From Liolophura sinensis (Eukaryota; Mollusca; Polyplacophora; Chitonida; Chitonidae): a DNA stretch of 64,000 bases. The DNA is taken from positions 21,609,764 to 21,673,763 of the forward strand of contig NC_088306.1 of the NCBI RefSeq assembly GCF_032854445.1, read 5' to 3'. This document shows, piece by piece, positions 1-37,873 of the stretch (the stretch's first letter is position 1; each line of letters opens with the position of its first letter). The position numbers and the translations under genes were made by a program. The notes under the pieces are model-generated. The model was not told where the DNA came from and did not search any database. It saw nothing but the letters and a program-made list of their open reading frames with translations.

Positions 1-64
1 TTCTGTTTTTTTCCCTCTCATATCTAGAAGTCCACCAGGATTTAGAATACATATACCCTAATTG

Positions 65-262
65 TTCAATCTTTTGAACTGCCTCTGACAACAATATTTT
101 GAAACATTCTGAGCGAACAACAGGTATTGGGCACAGAGAAAACATCTGCACAGTTTTATAAAGCTTGTATCTTTAATGACACAATGTAATCATTTTTGTT
201 CATAATAATTGTATGCATAAATTCCACTGAAAAAAGTGTGACTGTAGTTGAATAGGTTGAAG
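65..262. mobile_element. Inverted-repeat element family C (MITE-like)
   Basis: Starts TTCAATCTTTTGAACTGCC and ends GTAGTTGAATAGGTTGAA, imperfect inverted termini. The interior (GCACAGTTTTATAAAGCTTG) matches the copies at 10632, 35765 (reverse) and 52276. Confidence 0.6.
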
Positions 263-291
263 ATTTACAGTAAGTGATACAGATTTACAAT

Positions 292-504
292 AAATTTATT
301 TATTTATTTATTTCATTGGTGTTTTACGCCGTACTCAAGAATATTTCACTTATACGACGGCAGCCAGCATTATGGTGGGTGAAAAGAGGGCAGAGCCCGG
401 GGGAAAACCATGACCATCCGCAGGTTGTTGGCAGCCTTTCCCACGTACGGCTGGAGAGGAAGCCAGCATGAGCTGGACTTGAACTCACAGCGACTGCAAT
501 GGTG
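292..504 (-). mobile_element. SINE family A, 5'-truncated
   Basis: Core and tail of the common SINE, read on the plus strand as (TTTA)n, CATTGGTGTTTTACGCCGTA, GGCAGCCAGCATTATGGTGG and GAGAGGAAGCCAGCATGAGC. The tRNA-like head is missing. It lies in the ATG16L1 intron after exon 4. Confidence 0.8.
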
Positions 505-568
505 GCTTTACAATAAATAACATGATGTAACACATTATATTTCAATGAACTCAAGAATAAACTGTTAC

Positions 569-3500
569 TAACTTTGAATCCCTCTGCTGTAATTCTTTCT
601 CCTTTTCTTGTAGAGCATTATTAAGGTCAATGATTTGCTGAGCGTTCTGAAACAATCCAAGACAATTCCGAGAATTCCCAGAAAATTCCACTGTAAGTTA
701 TTATTGTACATGTACTCAGCAACCTCTGGCTATATGCAGACACTAGTCTTCTATTTTAACAAAAGAACAGACAACAGGAGTTATATATACAGCTACTTGT
801 ATGCTTGTATTTAACATGTCCATGCATTAAAATATGGATTATGTTTAAACTCTCAAGCAAATACATAACATACATGTAGGTCAGAATGTAAAACTTTACG
901 AAAATACAACACCCTTAAAATATCTTTTAAATATTTAACTACAGCATCGGCACCAACACTGTCTAATAACTAAAATACGGAGTCAAGTGTCTAAATTTTA
1001 TAGGACAACATCAAGTAAAAACTGTTTCAAAAAATGTGGACCCATTCTGTTCACTGGGTCCATACAAAAGAGCTCTCGGTTAGTCACCGTTCATGTCAAC
1101 TTTCCCTTTAGGGCTGAGATTATACTCTCTTAGAATGTACATAGGAAAGGATTACATACAGTTTATTTTCACCTGAGACGATAGTTTTGCATCAGTAATA
1201 CAAGGTACACACGCTAGTGTCACACAATAAGGCTAATCTGTCAGAATCTGAATATCAAAGGCCAGTCCAAAACTCTAAACAAGTCAGTCCAAGCAGTGTC
1301 TACAGTACTTTCTGTCTTCTTTTTATTTTTTATTTTTTCTCGTTTTTTTTTTTTTTGTGTGTAGTTGTGGTTGTGGAGCGAATGTAGTTCACAAGCACTG
1401 CACTGTAACAGTAGGTAATGGTTTGTTTATGCAATTGAGCTTGAAACCGGCTTGTGTACACATGGGAAATGCTGAGTGATCACAAGTCATCAAAATAACA
1501 TTCATATCAACCTTACAATTGTACAATATTCTCTGAAGTCCGCTAGATAAAAGAGCAGTGGAAATCCGTCCTGCAACAAGGAGGCACATTACGTGCATTC
1601 AAAGGATTCCTTCATCATCATATAACTGAAAAATTGTTAAGTACGACATCAAACCCCAAGCACTCACTCACTCACTCACTCACTCACTCAAGTCTTTTGC
1701 CACACAATGCCTCCCCGCTCCCTCCCCCTCCAATCTTCAACTTTAACATTTTTAAATATGACATCAGATTACACACAGGTACTTACATGACCTGTTTTCC
1801 GATGAAGCTCTGTAAGTTCTTCTTGTTGTTTATAAAGTTTCTGTTCTAAAGCCTGAGTTTTTTCACTGCCTCCTCTACAACAATGAGCAATTTCAGTTCA
1901 GCTTCTCTCCAGTGATCAGTGCGCATCGGTATACATACCTGATTGGTGCTTTGTGCCATATACAATGATATTTATTCTGCATCAATTTCTGAGACCATGA
2001 TTCACAGTCCAAGATCTTTTAATTTATTCTATATAATAAATTTCTTACTTAATTTATCTATCTATTTCTTTACTGGTTTACTATTTTGTTTATTGTTGCT
2101 TAAAGCTATAACTGATTAAAGCATTTTTCACCTCTATGGTGGTGGTTAGCTTAATGGGAGGAGGAAACCAGAATGCAGGAATGAATGATGGAAGAAGGAA
2201 ACCAGAATGCATGAATGAATGAATGAATGAATTATGGGAGGAGAAAACCAGAATGCAGGACTGAATGAATGATGGGAGGAGGAAACCAGAATGCAGGAAT
2301 GAACGAACGAATGATTATGGCTTAACGCCACCCAAGCAATATTTCAACCATAGAAGAACAAGGTGAAAACATGAGGTGGTTCATGTTTTCGATATGATAC
2401 TGAGAACATCAAAAACGAAACAAAACTGTTCAGACATGTTTAAATTCAGAAAAGAAAAACCCAAAGGAGCTAAAACTCCAAAACCGGCTATTTAAGAATG
2501 TTCGATCGAAAATCGGTACACGAGGTTTTTATTATTGATAAGTACTGATTTAGGGCAGCTTATGCCTCCTTGTCTACGACTGTGTTTCCATGGATACCAA
2601 TATGACTCGGTATCCAACAAGTATCTTTTAAAATACCATTTCCACGTGGTGTCGTAGGCCTTCACGTAGTCGAAAAATATCAACACCACATGTTGATTGA
2701 CGAAAACCATCTTGAACAAGGGTTTTAGAAAGTAACTTGTTGGTTTCAAGAAACCAAACAAGTCTATCATTTATCATTTATTCCATAGTCTCACAGGCAC
2801 AGCTGGTAAGAGCTATGGGACGGTAGTTAGACGGATCAGTATGATCCTTACCCTGTTTGGGAACCAGGATAATACAATCCTTCCTCTGTGAAGATGGAAA
2901 ATTGTTGGATTTGTTTGATTGGTGTTTTATTCTGTACTCAATAATATTTAACTTATACAACAGTGCCCAGCATTATGGTGGGAGGAAAGCGGGCAGAGCC
3001 CCGGAGAAACCCAAGACCACCTGCAGGCAGACCTTCGCATGTATGGCTGGAGAGGAAGCCAGCATGAGCTGGACTTACACTGACCACATTGGTGAGAGGT
3101 TGATGGGTCATTATGCTGCGCCAGAGCGCTAACCAACTGAGCCACAAAGGCCTCCACGAGGGAAAATTACCAGTTATCCAAATATTATTAAATAAGTCCA
3201 AGAGAGTCTCAAGTGACTCAGATGGTAAATGGTTCAGAAATACTTTACATTATCAGGACCACAAGCAGTATCATGTGCCTTTTTTAATGCAGCGAACATA
3301 TTGTGACTTGTGCCACAGCCTGAAACTCTGTATCCCGAGCAACAGGGCTGTGAATTATATTGTTATTTACTAAGACAGAAAAGCCACCTGCAGCTCGCTC
3401 TTCTTCAACTAAATAAGTGCTGTATAATGAATAATTTTTAAGAGTTATAGTATCGTGGTCAGATCTCTTCAGGTGAGTTTCCCGAAGTAGAAGAGCAATT

Positions 3501-3890
3501 GGATTTAATGATTGAAATAGCTGTGTTATATCAATAAAATTCATCTTAAGACCTCGACAATTCCATTGTATAATTCTGTCATATATAGACATCGCAGAGG
3601 GAGGCGAATGGGAGATTTATCTTCATGTTTGGATCGAAGACGACCCTTCTTTAGAGGCTGGCTGGAAGATCTCCCTGGTGCGGGAGATGTATCCATCACA
3701 TCCGCATCTGATGTGGAAGGACCACCATCCTTCAACAATCCAAACTTATTAGAAGTTTGGGCAGGATCCCCTGTGGCCTTACAGGGATGCTCTGTGGGTC
3801 CATTAGATTTAATGGTTTTCTTATTATTATTTAGAAGTTTGGTTTTGGACTTGTTTTTGTCATTATTTTTATGGGGATTGGGTCCAGGTT

Positions 3891-3926
<36 letters not shown>

Positions 3927-6409
3927 ATTGGTGTTTTACGCCGTACTCAAGAACATTTCACTTATACGACGGCGGCCAGCATTATGGTGGGTGGAAACCG
4001 GGCAGAGCCCGGGGGAAACCCACGACCATCCGCAGGTTGCTGACAGACCTTCTCATGTACGGCCGGAGAGGAAGCCAGCATGAGCTGGACTTGAACTCAG
4101 ATCGACCGCATTGGTGACAGGTTTATTAGTTTGTTCGGTACTATTTGCTGGTTTTATTTGTTGTATTGAAGTTGAGCAAGTCTGGGTTGAGCAAGAATTA
4201 AATGCAGATTGAGCCTAAAGACGCACAGAACTATCCCTATCACAAATTATTCCCTGACAGCTGTTCAGGGAATGGTGAGAGGATTTGACCACAGATATAT
4301 CAGATATTTTACTTAATGTAAATTCTCTGATTGTTGTTGCTGGAAACATTCAATGAGAATGTCTATGGATCTAAGTTTTTTTACATTTTTTAATGTCCCG
4401 GCTGAGCCCTGAAGAGCCCGTTTTAAAAGAAAGGAATGAATTTTTGAGGGCAGGTTTTGTTCACTCTTCATTGAGAGAATAACGAAAGGTGGCCAACTGT
4501 CCAGCTTATTATTATGCAAGTCTGACAAGACTTCCAACCTCTTTTTATCAGCATTCGACGAAGTCGGCTGAGAGGAAGACCTGATGAATACATTAGAGAC
4601 AACAGGCCAAAGGTTTAGGAAAGACATAATAGATATATAATCAGAATTCACCCCAAGTGTTACCCACCCACCACAGAGTGCTAACAAGGGCAAGCCTGAA
4701 CCTGGGGATACCCAGTAGGAAACACACCAAGGACTACACACTAGGTATACTCGACTAGATGGCCTTAATGAGCAAATCACAATTCCCACCCAATGAATAA
4801 GGTCAAACATTAGACACTTACTAATCGAATCATTCATCCGCCACCGCCTCACATGTAGTCTTGCAAATGAAATTTGAGAAATATCATTTATTCTCTAATG
4901 AGTGGTGTTGTGGGCGACCAGAATGCAGAAAGAAAACCAACTGCCACTGGTGAGTTACTGACAAACTTTTTCATATGTGGCTGGTAGAAGAAAAGTGGTC
5001 TCAAACAAATGTTATACTGCCCAAACAGCCTCATGATAACCATTCTCTGCTTATTGTCACCGACGCCGCAGGAGTAGTGAGAGCAGATTAATGTGGAAGT
5101 TGCCTGACCAAGGTTGGGATTGAACCTGCATCTCGTGTTGGAAGTATTGTGTACATGTTAAATATTTCTACACTAAACAATTGAACCTTTTTATCAGTGA
5201 CTTACACAGAGTCCCCTCTTAACGTCAGCGTCAAGTTTTCTTCTTTCAATCTTTCTACTTCCACTGTTAACTGCACATTCTGAGCCTTAAGAACTGCAGC
5301 ATTTTCAAACAATTTGTTTTCTGCAAGTCAAGAAAGAACAAAAAGTCACATCAGTTCACATTCTATTAAAAATGTCTGTTTCATGTTCTTCGTTAAATCC
5401 GTGCCTTGTATTTAACAAGATTTAATGATAATAATTCCCTGATGTTTAATGTCGGGTTCAGGAACTTTCTACCTATGACTAGACAGCAGGTTAATTAATT
5501 TGATCAGTAAGATTCAGTTGGCAAAAATGACAGAAATGAGTAGGGGAGGTTAGTCTTGTTGTCATGAATGGGAAGGAAGTCAGAGTTTGAAAGCCGCACA
5601 ATGTTTTTTGAGAGACAGGGATGGAACATGGAGGTAGAGTATAGTTTTTACCTCCATGGATGGATAACGATGAACGTAACAATTTTAAAATAGCAATATC
5701 AGTCCATCCGAACTGATTCGAATTTTCTCTGATGTGAGTTTAATTCTTAAAATTCTGGAATCACATTACGTGTTAGTTCCGTTTTTTAAATTTCTGCTAT
5801 TCTGGACATTCTACAAAAAATATGACCAAATCTCATTTAGCTTTTGACTTCATTCATGCTTTCATAGTTTTTCTCCATATGTCCATCACTGTAATAATAA
5901 TCTCTCTTATTAAGGTAAGAGAATTAAGATATATCGTTCGCAAGCCTGGAAATAAATGGAAACCTGGAAGTTGGTGCAGGATACAATGGCAAACATTCCA
6001 GCTATTCACAAGTATTAAAAACGTTGCAATGTTATTTACATCTCAATTTTGTCTTGTACCAAATAGATGGCCCCTGTCAAAATGTTGTATGGTACAAGGC
6101 ACTGTCGTTGTCCTACTGCTTACTTTCACGATTGGTTTGTATTTGTGCGTATCTAAACTCAAAAATGACCTGTGTCTTGCAACATTATGTTGTTGTTGAA
6201 CCTGTCAGATGATCTTGACCCTCATGACTATGGCATTGTCGACACAGTCGTCATGGATATCGATGACAGTAAAACCCTGCCTGCCAATTGACGCCAGACT
6301 CAAAATACTCACGGGCCTGAATGATACCAACAAAACATCGCGTTTGTTTTTTGTTTCGACGTTTTAGGGCCTTCAAGATTTGCTCTTTCCAGTCGCCGCC
6401 TTCCGCCAT
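569..6409 (-). CDS. ATG16L1: ATG16L1-like autophagy protein, 5' part only
   Basis: Four coding exons on the minus strand: 6409-6313, 5320-5206, 1874-1787 and 646-569, together 126 codons with matching phases (1, 2, 0, 0). The start codon opens MAEGGDWKEQILKALKRR, a short amphipathic N-terminus like the ATG5-binding helix of ATG16 proteins. Residues from about 33 onward are coiled-coil-like, and the junction of exons 3 and 4 gives QEELTELHRKTGHNAQQIID, which closely matches the start of the ATG16L1 coiled coil. In the family this protein binds ATG5-ATG12 and directs LC3/GABARAP lipidation at the phagophore; the C-terminal WD40 propeller would lie beyond position 1. Donors are GTGAGT, GTAAGT, GTAAGT and a weaker GTAACA at 568. 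Exon 4 has a second upstream AG near 688, but the acceptor at 647 keeps frame and family alignment. Assignment rests on recalled family sequence, not a search. Confidence 0.85.
1549..1692 (+). mobile_element. SINE family B, 3' part
   Basis: TGGAAATCCGTCCTGCAACAA, GGAGGCACATTACGTGCATT and CCCCAAGCACTCACTCACTC match the 3' half of the full copy at 29281. The element ends in an (ACTC)n run at about 1662-1690. Confidence 0.75.
2154..2320. repeat. Short minisatellite with GAATGAATGA tracts
   Basis: Four imperfect copies of GGAGGAGGAAACCAGAATGC followed by AGGAATGAATGAATGATG-type sequence, with variable numbers of GAAT. The copies are in ATG16L1 intron 3 to intron 2 territory, next to the LINE 3' end. 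Confidence 0.75.
2904..3160 (-). mobile_element. SINE family A, near full length, inside the LINE
   Basis: Complete from the TTTGATTGGTG tail side to the tRNA-like head (AGCGCTAACCAACTGAGCC on plus). Target duplication GGAAAATT flanks it (2896-2903 and 3161-3168). Removing the SINE rejoins the LINE reverse-transcriptase frame (GNFPSSQRKDCIILVP). Confidence 0.85.
3895..4117 (-). mobile_element. SINE family A, 5'-truncated, with long poly(T)
   Basis: A run of about 33 T precedes GATTGGTGTTTTACGCCGTA; the copy stops before the tRNA head. Duplicated flank CAGGTTTATT at 3885-3894 and 4118-4127 marks the insertion. Confidence 0.8.
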
Positions 6410-6805
6410 AGTTAACCCTCTACCCATTACATTTTACCCCGGATAAAATAAAATTCCAATACAGAAGAATAGAAGCTGTCTTGATTGAGAATTGTGATAT
6501 TGCCGAAAGGAAGTTAACACATGGGGAATTAAAACTTTTTATCAAGAGATGGATCGCAAAACATCCTTTTCGGCCTTTGAGGAAATAATATCGAAATTAA
6601 TATGAAAAAAGTCAAGGGGATGTAGTCCTTGCTTACAAAAAGGCGCCAAGAGTTATTTCCCTTGAAAGGGATTCAATGCTTGGTTATGATTAATTCAGCC
6701 AGCTCGATGGTCTCCCTACCGACCGAATCAATGAAATATAAAACATGGAGGCAGTACATTCAACGTTGTTGAATTCCGTTATAATGCCCTAGGTGGAAAC
6801 AGACC

Positions 6806-8666
6806 AGATTACTGGCACCATGCAGTAGTATACAGGTGTTATGAAAGTGTGAAGTACTGGTACCATGCATTAGTACACTGGTGTGATGGAGGTGTGAAGT
6901 ATTGGCACCATGCAGTAGTATACTGGTGTCACGGAGGTGTGAAGTATTGGCACCATGCATTAGTACACTGGTGTCACAGAGGTGTAAAGTACTGGCACCA
7001 TGCAGCAGTACACTGGTGTCATAGAGGTGTGAAGCATTGGTATTATGTGATGGCATACTGGTGTCATGGAGGTGTGAAGTACTGGTATCATGCAGTGGCA
7101 TACTGGTGTCATGGAGATGTAAAGCACTGATATTATGCAGTAATATCCATGATATATACTGATGTCATGGGTGTGAAGTACTAGCATCATGCAGTAGTAT
7201 ACTTGTGTCATGGAGGTGTGAAGTACTGCTACCATAAAGTAGTATACAGGTGTCATGGAGGTGTGAAGCATTGGTATTAAGTGATGGCATACTGGTGTCA
7301 TGGCGGTGTGAAGTACTGGCACCATGCAGTAGTATACTGGTGTCATGGAAATCTGAAGTACTGGTATCATGCATTAGTATACAGGTGTCATGGAGGTGAG
7401 AAGTACTGGTGTCATGCATTAGTATACTGGTGCCATGGAGGTGTGAAGTACTGGCACCATGCAGTAGTATACTGGTGTCATGGAAATCTGAAGTACAGGC
7501 ACCATGCAGTAGTATACTGGTGTCATGGAGGTCTGAAGTACAGGCACCATGCAGTAGTATACTGGTGTGATGGAGGTGTGAAGTACTGGCACCATGCAGT
7601 AGTATACCGGTGTCATTGAGGTGTGAAGTACAGGCACCATGCAGTAGAACACAGTTGTCATGGAGGTGTGAAGTACAGGCACCATGCAGTATTACACAGT
7701 TGTCATGGTGGTGTGAAGTACTGGTACCATGCCTTAGTATACCAGTGTCATAGAGGTGTGAAATACTGGCGCCATGCAGTAGTATACAGGTGCCATGGAG
7801 GTGGGAAGTACTGGCACCATGCAGTAGCACACAGGTATTACGAAGGTGTGAAGTACTGGTACCACGCAGTAGTATACTGGTGTGATGGAGGTGTGAAGTA
7901 CTGGCACTATGCACAAGTATACTGGTGTCATGGGGGTGGGCAGTACTGGTACCATGCAGTAGTATACTGGTGTCATGGAGGAGTGAAGTACTATCATCAT
8001 GCAGTAGATACAGGTATATATTGGTGTCATGGGTGTGTGAAGTACTAGCATTATGCAGTAGTACACTGGTGTCTTGGACGTGAGATGTACTGGTACCATG
8101 AAGTAGTATACAGGTGTCATGGAGGTGTGAAGTACTGATATCATGCAGTGGCATACTGGTGTCATGGAGGTGTGAAGTACTGGTACCATGCAGTGGCATA
8201 CTGGTGTCATGGAGATGTGAAGTACTGATATCATGCAGTGGCATACTGGTGTCATGGAGGTGTGAAGTACTGGTACCATGCAGTGGCATACTGGTGTCAT
8301 GGAGATGTGAAGTACTGATATCATGCAGTGGCATACTGGTGTCATGGAGATGTGAAGTACTGATATCATGCAGTGGCATACTGGTGTCATGGAGGTGTGA
8401 AGTACTGGTACCATGCAGTAGTATACAGGTGTCATTGAGGTGTGAAGTATTCATACCATGCAGTCGTATAATGGTGTCATGGGTGTGAAGCACTGGTACC
8501 ATGCAGTGGTTTGCTGGTGTCATGGAGGAGTGAAGAACTGTCACCGTGCAGTAGTATACAAGTGTCATGGAGGTATCATGGAGGTGTGAAATACTGGCAC
8601 TATGCAGTAGTATACCGGTGTTATAGAAGTATCATGGAGGTATCATGGAGGTGTCACGGAGGTGTC
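6806..8666. repeat. 45-bp minisatellite, about 41 units
   Basis: Tandem units close to GAAGTACTGGCACCATGCAG followed by TAGTATACTGGTGTCATGGA and GGTGT (45 bp). Unit ends vary (CAGTGGCAT, GATATCATG variants), and 8130-8400 contains an alternating higher-order pair. Because 45 is a multiple of three, open frames run on both strands, including one of 467 codons on minus at 7165-8568. I treat these as by-products of the array, since they show only the repeat. It begins about 400 bp upstream of the ATG16L1 start. Confidence 0.9.
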
Positions 8667-9047
8667 AGGACCCAGCTCAGTTCAAATCGTAAGCACTTGT
8701 ACTCAACTCGACTGGAGTTGTAGTCCTGTTGTTACGTTTAACTCCTTCATTCTTCAAGTTTTAAACCTGACTTTGGATTGAAACCTGCAGTGACTCTGGT
8801 TCAGTTACGTCAGTATTTAGCATACCCAAGCACTCAAGACCCGACAAGTCAGGTTGAGTCATGTAATCGTTTGTGTATGCTGAGCTTTCGTGTTCAGTTT
8901 AAGCATTGTTCTTGCTGAAGCTGACACCCTCCGAAGTCTGGATCAAATCCAAGTGATGCTGAAGGGCATAGTTTCCAGTCAGAACATTTTACAGGTAGCT
9001 GGTGAAAGTTCAAGGTTGACCCTTGGCACTCAATGCGCTACTTCCAC
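8667..9047. other. Unique intergenic sequence
   Basis: Between the minisatellite and a SINE; no gene, RNA or repeat recognised. Confidence 0.4.
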
Positions 9048-9272
9048 TTTTTATTTATTTGAGCGGTCATAATGCCATACCCAAGAATACTTTAATTATA
9101 CAACAGCTGCCAGCATTATGGCGGCTGGAAATCGGGCTTAGCCTGGGGGAAACCCACGACCTTCCGCAGGTTGCTGCATACCTTCCCACGTATGGCCGGA
9201 AAGGAAGTCAGCATTAATTGGATTCCAACCCACAGTGGCCACATTGGTAACTCCCTTGGTCAAAAAGGCCCC
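9048..9272 (-). mobile_element. SINE family A, diverged
   Basis: TTTATTTATT tail, CAGCTGCCAGCATTATGGCGG, GGGGGAAACCCACGACC and a decayed head ending AAAAAGGCCCC. Many substitutions suggest an old copy. Confidence 0.75.
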
Positions 9273-9485
9273 TTCCACACTTTAAGTCCATGTGTATCAA
9301 CCTCTTAAAATATATGCGAAGTGCAGAAGTGCCCAACTCTTAGGCCTAACCTGTCTTGCAATTATCTTCAGCTAAATGGAGTCAGACAAAACATTAAATG
9401 GCTTGTGTCACCAGCATGGCATCCTGCATATGGTAGGGTAGAGGAGCCATCTATTCATTTGTTTGGTGTTCTTTGGTTCTTTGAT

Positions 9486-9592
9486 TTTTTTCTTTGATAT
9501 TTCATGCCGGACTAAAAAAATATTGCACTTATACGATGGCTGCCAGCATTACGGTGGGAGGAAATGGGGCAGAGTCTAGGGGAAACCATTCT
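9486..9592 (-). mobile_element. SINE family A, 3' fragment
   Basis: TTTCATGCCGGACTAAAAAAA, ACGATGGCTGCCAGCATTAC and GGAGGAAATGGGGCAGAG match the core; the rest is absent. Confidence 0.65.
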
Positions 9593-9699
9593 TGAATTGG
9601 AGAATTGGGATACTTTACTATGCAATACCAGAACTGCCCTAGACTGGAGGAGGCCAACTTTTGAGATCAATGCCTCATAGAGGGCACACTTCTTGTGAC

Positions 9700-9764
9700 T
9701 ATTTATTTATTTATTTGATTGGTGTTTTACGCCGTACTCAAGAATATTTCACTTATACGACGGC
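9700..9764 (-). mobile_element. SINE family A, tail-end fragment
   Basis: TTTATTTATTTGATTGGTG through CACTTATACGACGGCT, close to consensus, then abrupt loss of similarity. It lies about 135 bp beyond the RPL8 stop, in its downstream flank. Confidence 0.7.
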
Positions 9765-9899
9765 TCTTGTTACTACAGCAAGCCATAACAATGACGTGTC
9801 GACAGAGAAAAAAAAAATTAACAAACTCATTTCACATTCCATATTTATTTTCTTTAGCTGGCTGGTAATTTTTTTTTTTTTTACAGCAAACCGAAGAAT

Positions 9900-17722
<7,823 letters not shown>

Positions 17723-18356
17723 GGTTCACCTGGAAAGATAAAACAAGAACTGACCATGTAAGAAAATTTACCATGACAAAACGGTAAGTTAGTAACTTCA
17801 GTTGTAACGTCCACCATATGCAAATTCAGTTCAGGTTAAATGAAACACCACATTCACAACGGCAATTTCTAAACAAAAATGCTAATTAAGAGCTACATAA
17901 CTTAAATTATGACAATTCCTGGTCATTACATTTTTTAATGATTTAGTAATTACACGCGAGCACTTTACTGGACAAATGAACAAAACTTCCATTTCACAAT
18001 TTCTTAATCAAATGATCATACTTTAGGGGACATATTTTGGCAGGTTATCACTACAGCAAACTTTGCCTAACCCACCAATGTTAACAATAATACACATGTA
18101 ACAAAAAATCTGTGCTATGGAAAATATCGAAACACATTTGTATGTTGTTGTTGTTATAACATTAGCAGTCCACATGTCATATGAACAAAAATGCCTCTTT
18201 CTAGCAATACAGAGAATTATAATTATGTGAAAATAGGTAAATCCCCTAGGTCAACTAAGTTTTAGGTGTAATATTGCGAAGTTTGAAGCAGATGTTTAAT
18301 TTTCATGGTAGATTTTAATGCGATTGTCCGTTGACTTGCTCTCCAATCCGACGTAC

Positions 18357-18384
18357 CGAGTTGGCCGATCTAGAAAAGGAAGAG
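18357..18384 (-). promoter_or_regulatory. RPL8: Candidate TOP-type first exon of RPL8
   Basis: On the minus strand the sequence reads CTCTTCCTTTTCTAG starting at 18384. This is a C followed by a pyrimidine run, as expected for the 5' terminal oligopyrimidine tract of ribosomal-protein mRNAs. A donor CTCG|GTACGT follows at 18356, and a good acceptor lies at 17730 just ahead of the ATG. This would give a 5' UTR of about 35 nt and mTOR/LARP1-type translational control, by analogy with animal RPL8 genes. The start site is inferred. Confidence 0.5.
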
Positions 18385-18793
18385 CCCGGATGTGAAAGGT
18401 GGAAGTCTTCAATGTCGTAAACAAAAATTCAAGAATGCCTTGACTTACAATTATGTAATACTCAAATAATCACAACAGGCACCAAACTGTTCCATAAAAC
18501 ACACATGCTCGTAACTATCTGAAACTTGTGAATAATTACCCTTACGACTTCTGGAGTTCTTATTTTTGGGAGGGGTCCACTCTTCTTTACTAAATACTTT
18601 TCTACATTTCTCTGTAAAAAAAACATTATTTTTGGATCCTGCCACTGGTTTGCGTGTTTATCTAAGGATCATAATTTATTCATTCTTTCCAAAACAGCTA
18701 AGTTGACAATATTCTTTGTCAATTAGGGTGTACGCGATGTGATGTAGGATTTTTGCTAACAGTCCCTCCAATAGGTCACGTGGACCACCTGCC

Positions 18794-18800
18794 TATAAAT
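18794..18800 (+). promoter_or_regulatory. TATA-like box of the DDX3-like gene
   Basis: TATAAAT sits 79 bp before the chosen ATG, with a TCAG initiator-like site about 28 bp downstream (near 18823). A start there gives a 5' UTR of about 50 nt. No ATG lies in frame between 18753 and 18873, so 18873 is the first usable start codon. Functional status is inferred. Confidence 0.4.
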
Positions 18801-18872
18801 TTCCTTTCTTTGTCAGGGAGCAGGATCAGCGAAAAGACACCATCATTCGCGATACCAGAACATCTATTCTCA

Positions 18873-37873
<19,001 letters not shown>

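Larger units (their letters stand above)
2490..4600 (-). mobile_element. Decayed Jockey-like non-LTR retrotransposon (LINE)
   Basis: Minus-strand fragments lie in retrotransposon order. Around 4540-4313 is a gag-like ORF1 piece (KNVKKLRSIDILIEC). At 3592-3284 is an AP-endonuclease start (IIQWNCRGLKMNF, ETHLK). At 3190-3160 plus 2900-2778 are reverse-transcriptase pieces (GNFP joining to KDCIILVPKQGKDHTDPSNY and RPIALTSC). At 2700-2620 is FFDYVKAYDTTWKW, where the family usually has a D-x-x-KAYDTTW core. Frameshifts and deletions interrupt every part, so it is inactive. Two SINEs sit inside (2904-3160 and 3893-4117). It occupies intron 2 of ATG16L1 in the same orientation. Confidence 0.75.

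Noticed and set aside
650-690. Longer ATG16L1 exon 4 starting near 688
   Set aside because: It would need a different donor phase in exon 3 and inserts residues not seen in the family; the acceptor at 647 joins in phase and restores the ELTELH...IIDLNN alignment.
1662-1690. CRISPR-like or regulatory repeat
   Set aside because: It is the simple (ACTC)n tail of a SINE.
4313-4852. 179-codon frame as a host gene
   Set aside because: The second half reads as a Jockey-type ORF1 (KNVKKLRSIDILIEC) and belongs to the LINE fossil.
7165-8568. 467-codon open frame on the minus strand
   Set aside because: It contains only the 45-bp minisatellite translated; similar frames exist in other registers and on the plus strand, as expected for a repeat of 3n length. 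No start context, splice logic or domain.
18753-18872. N-terminal extension of the DDX3-like protein from 18753
   Set aside because: The frame is open but begins with TTG, not ATG, and a TATA-like box lies inside it; the first ATG is at 18873 and gives the family N-terminus.
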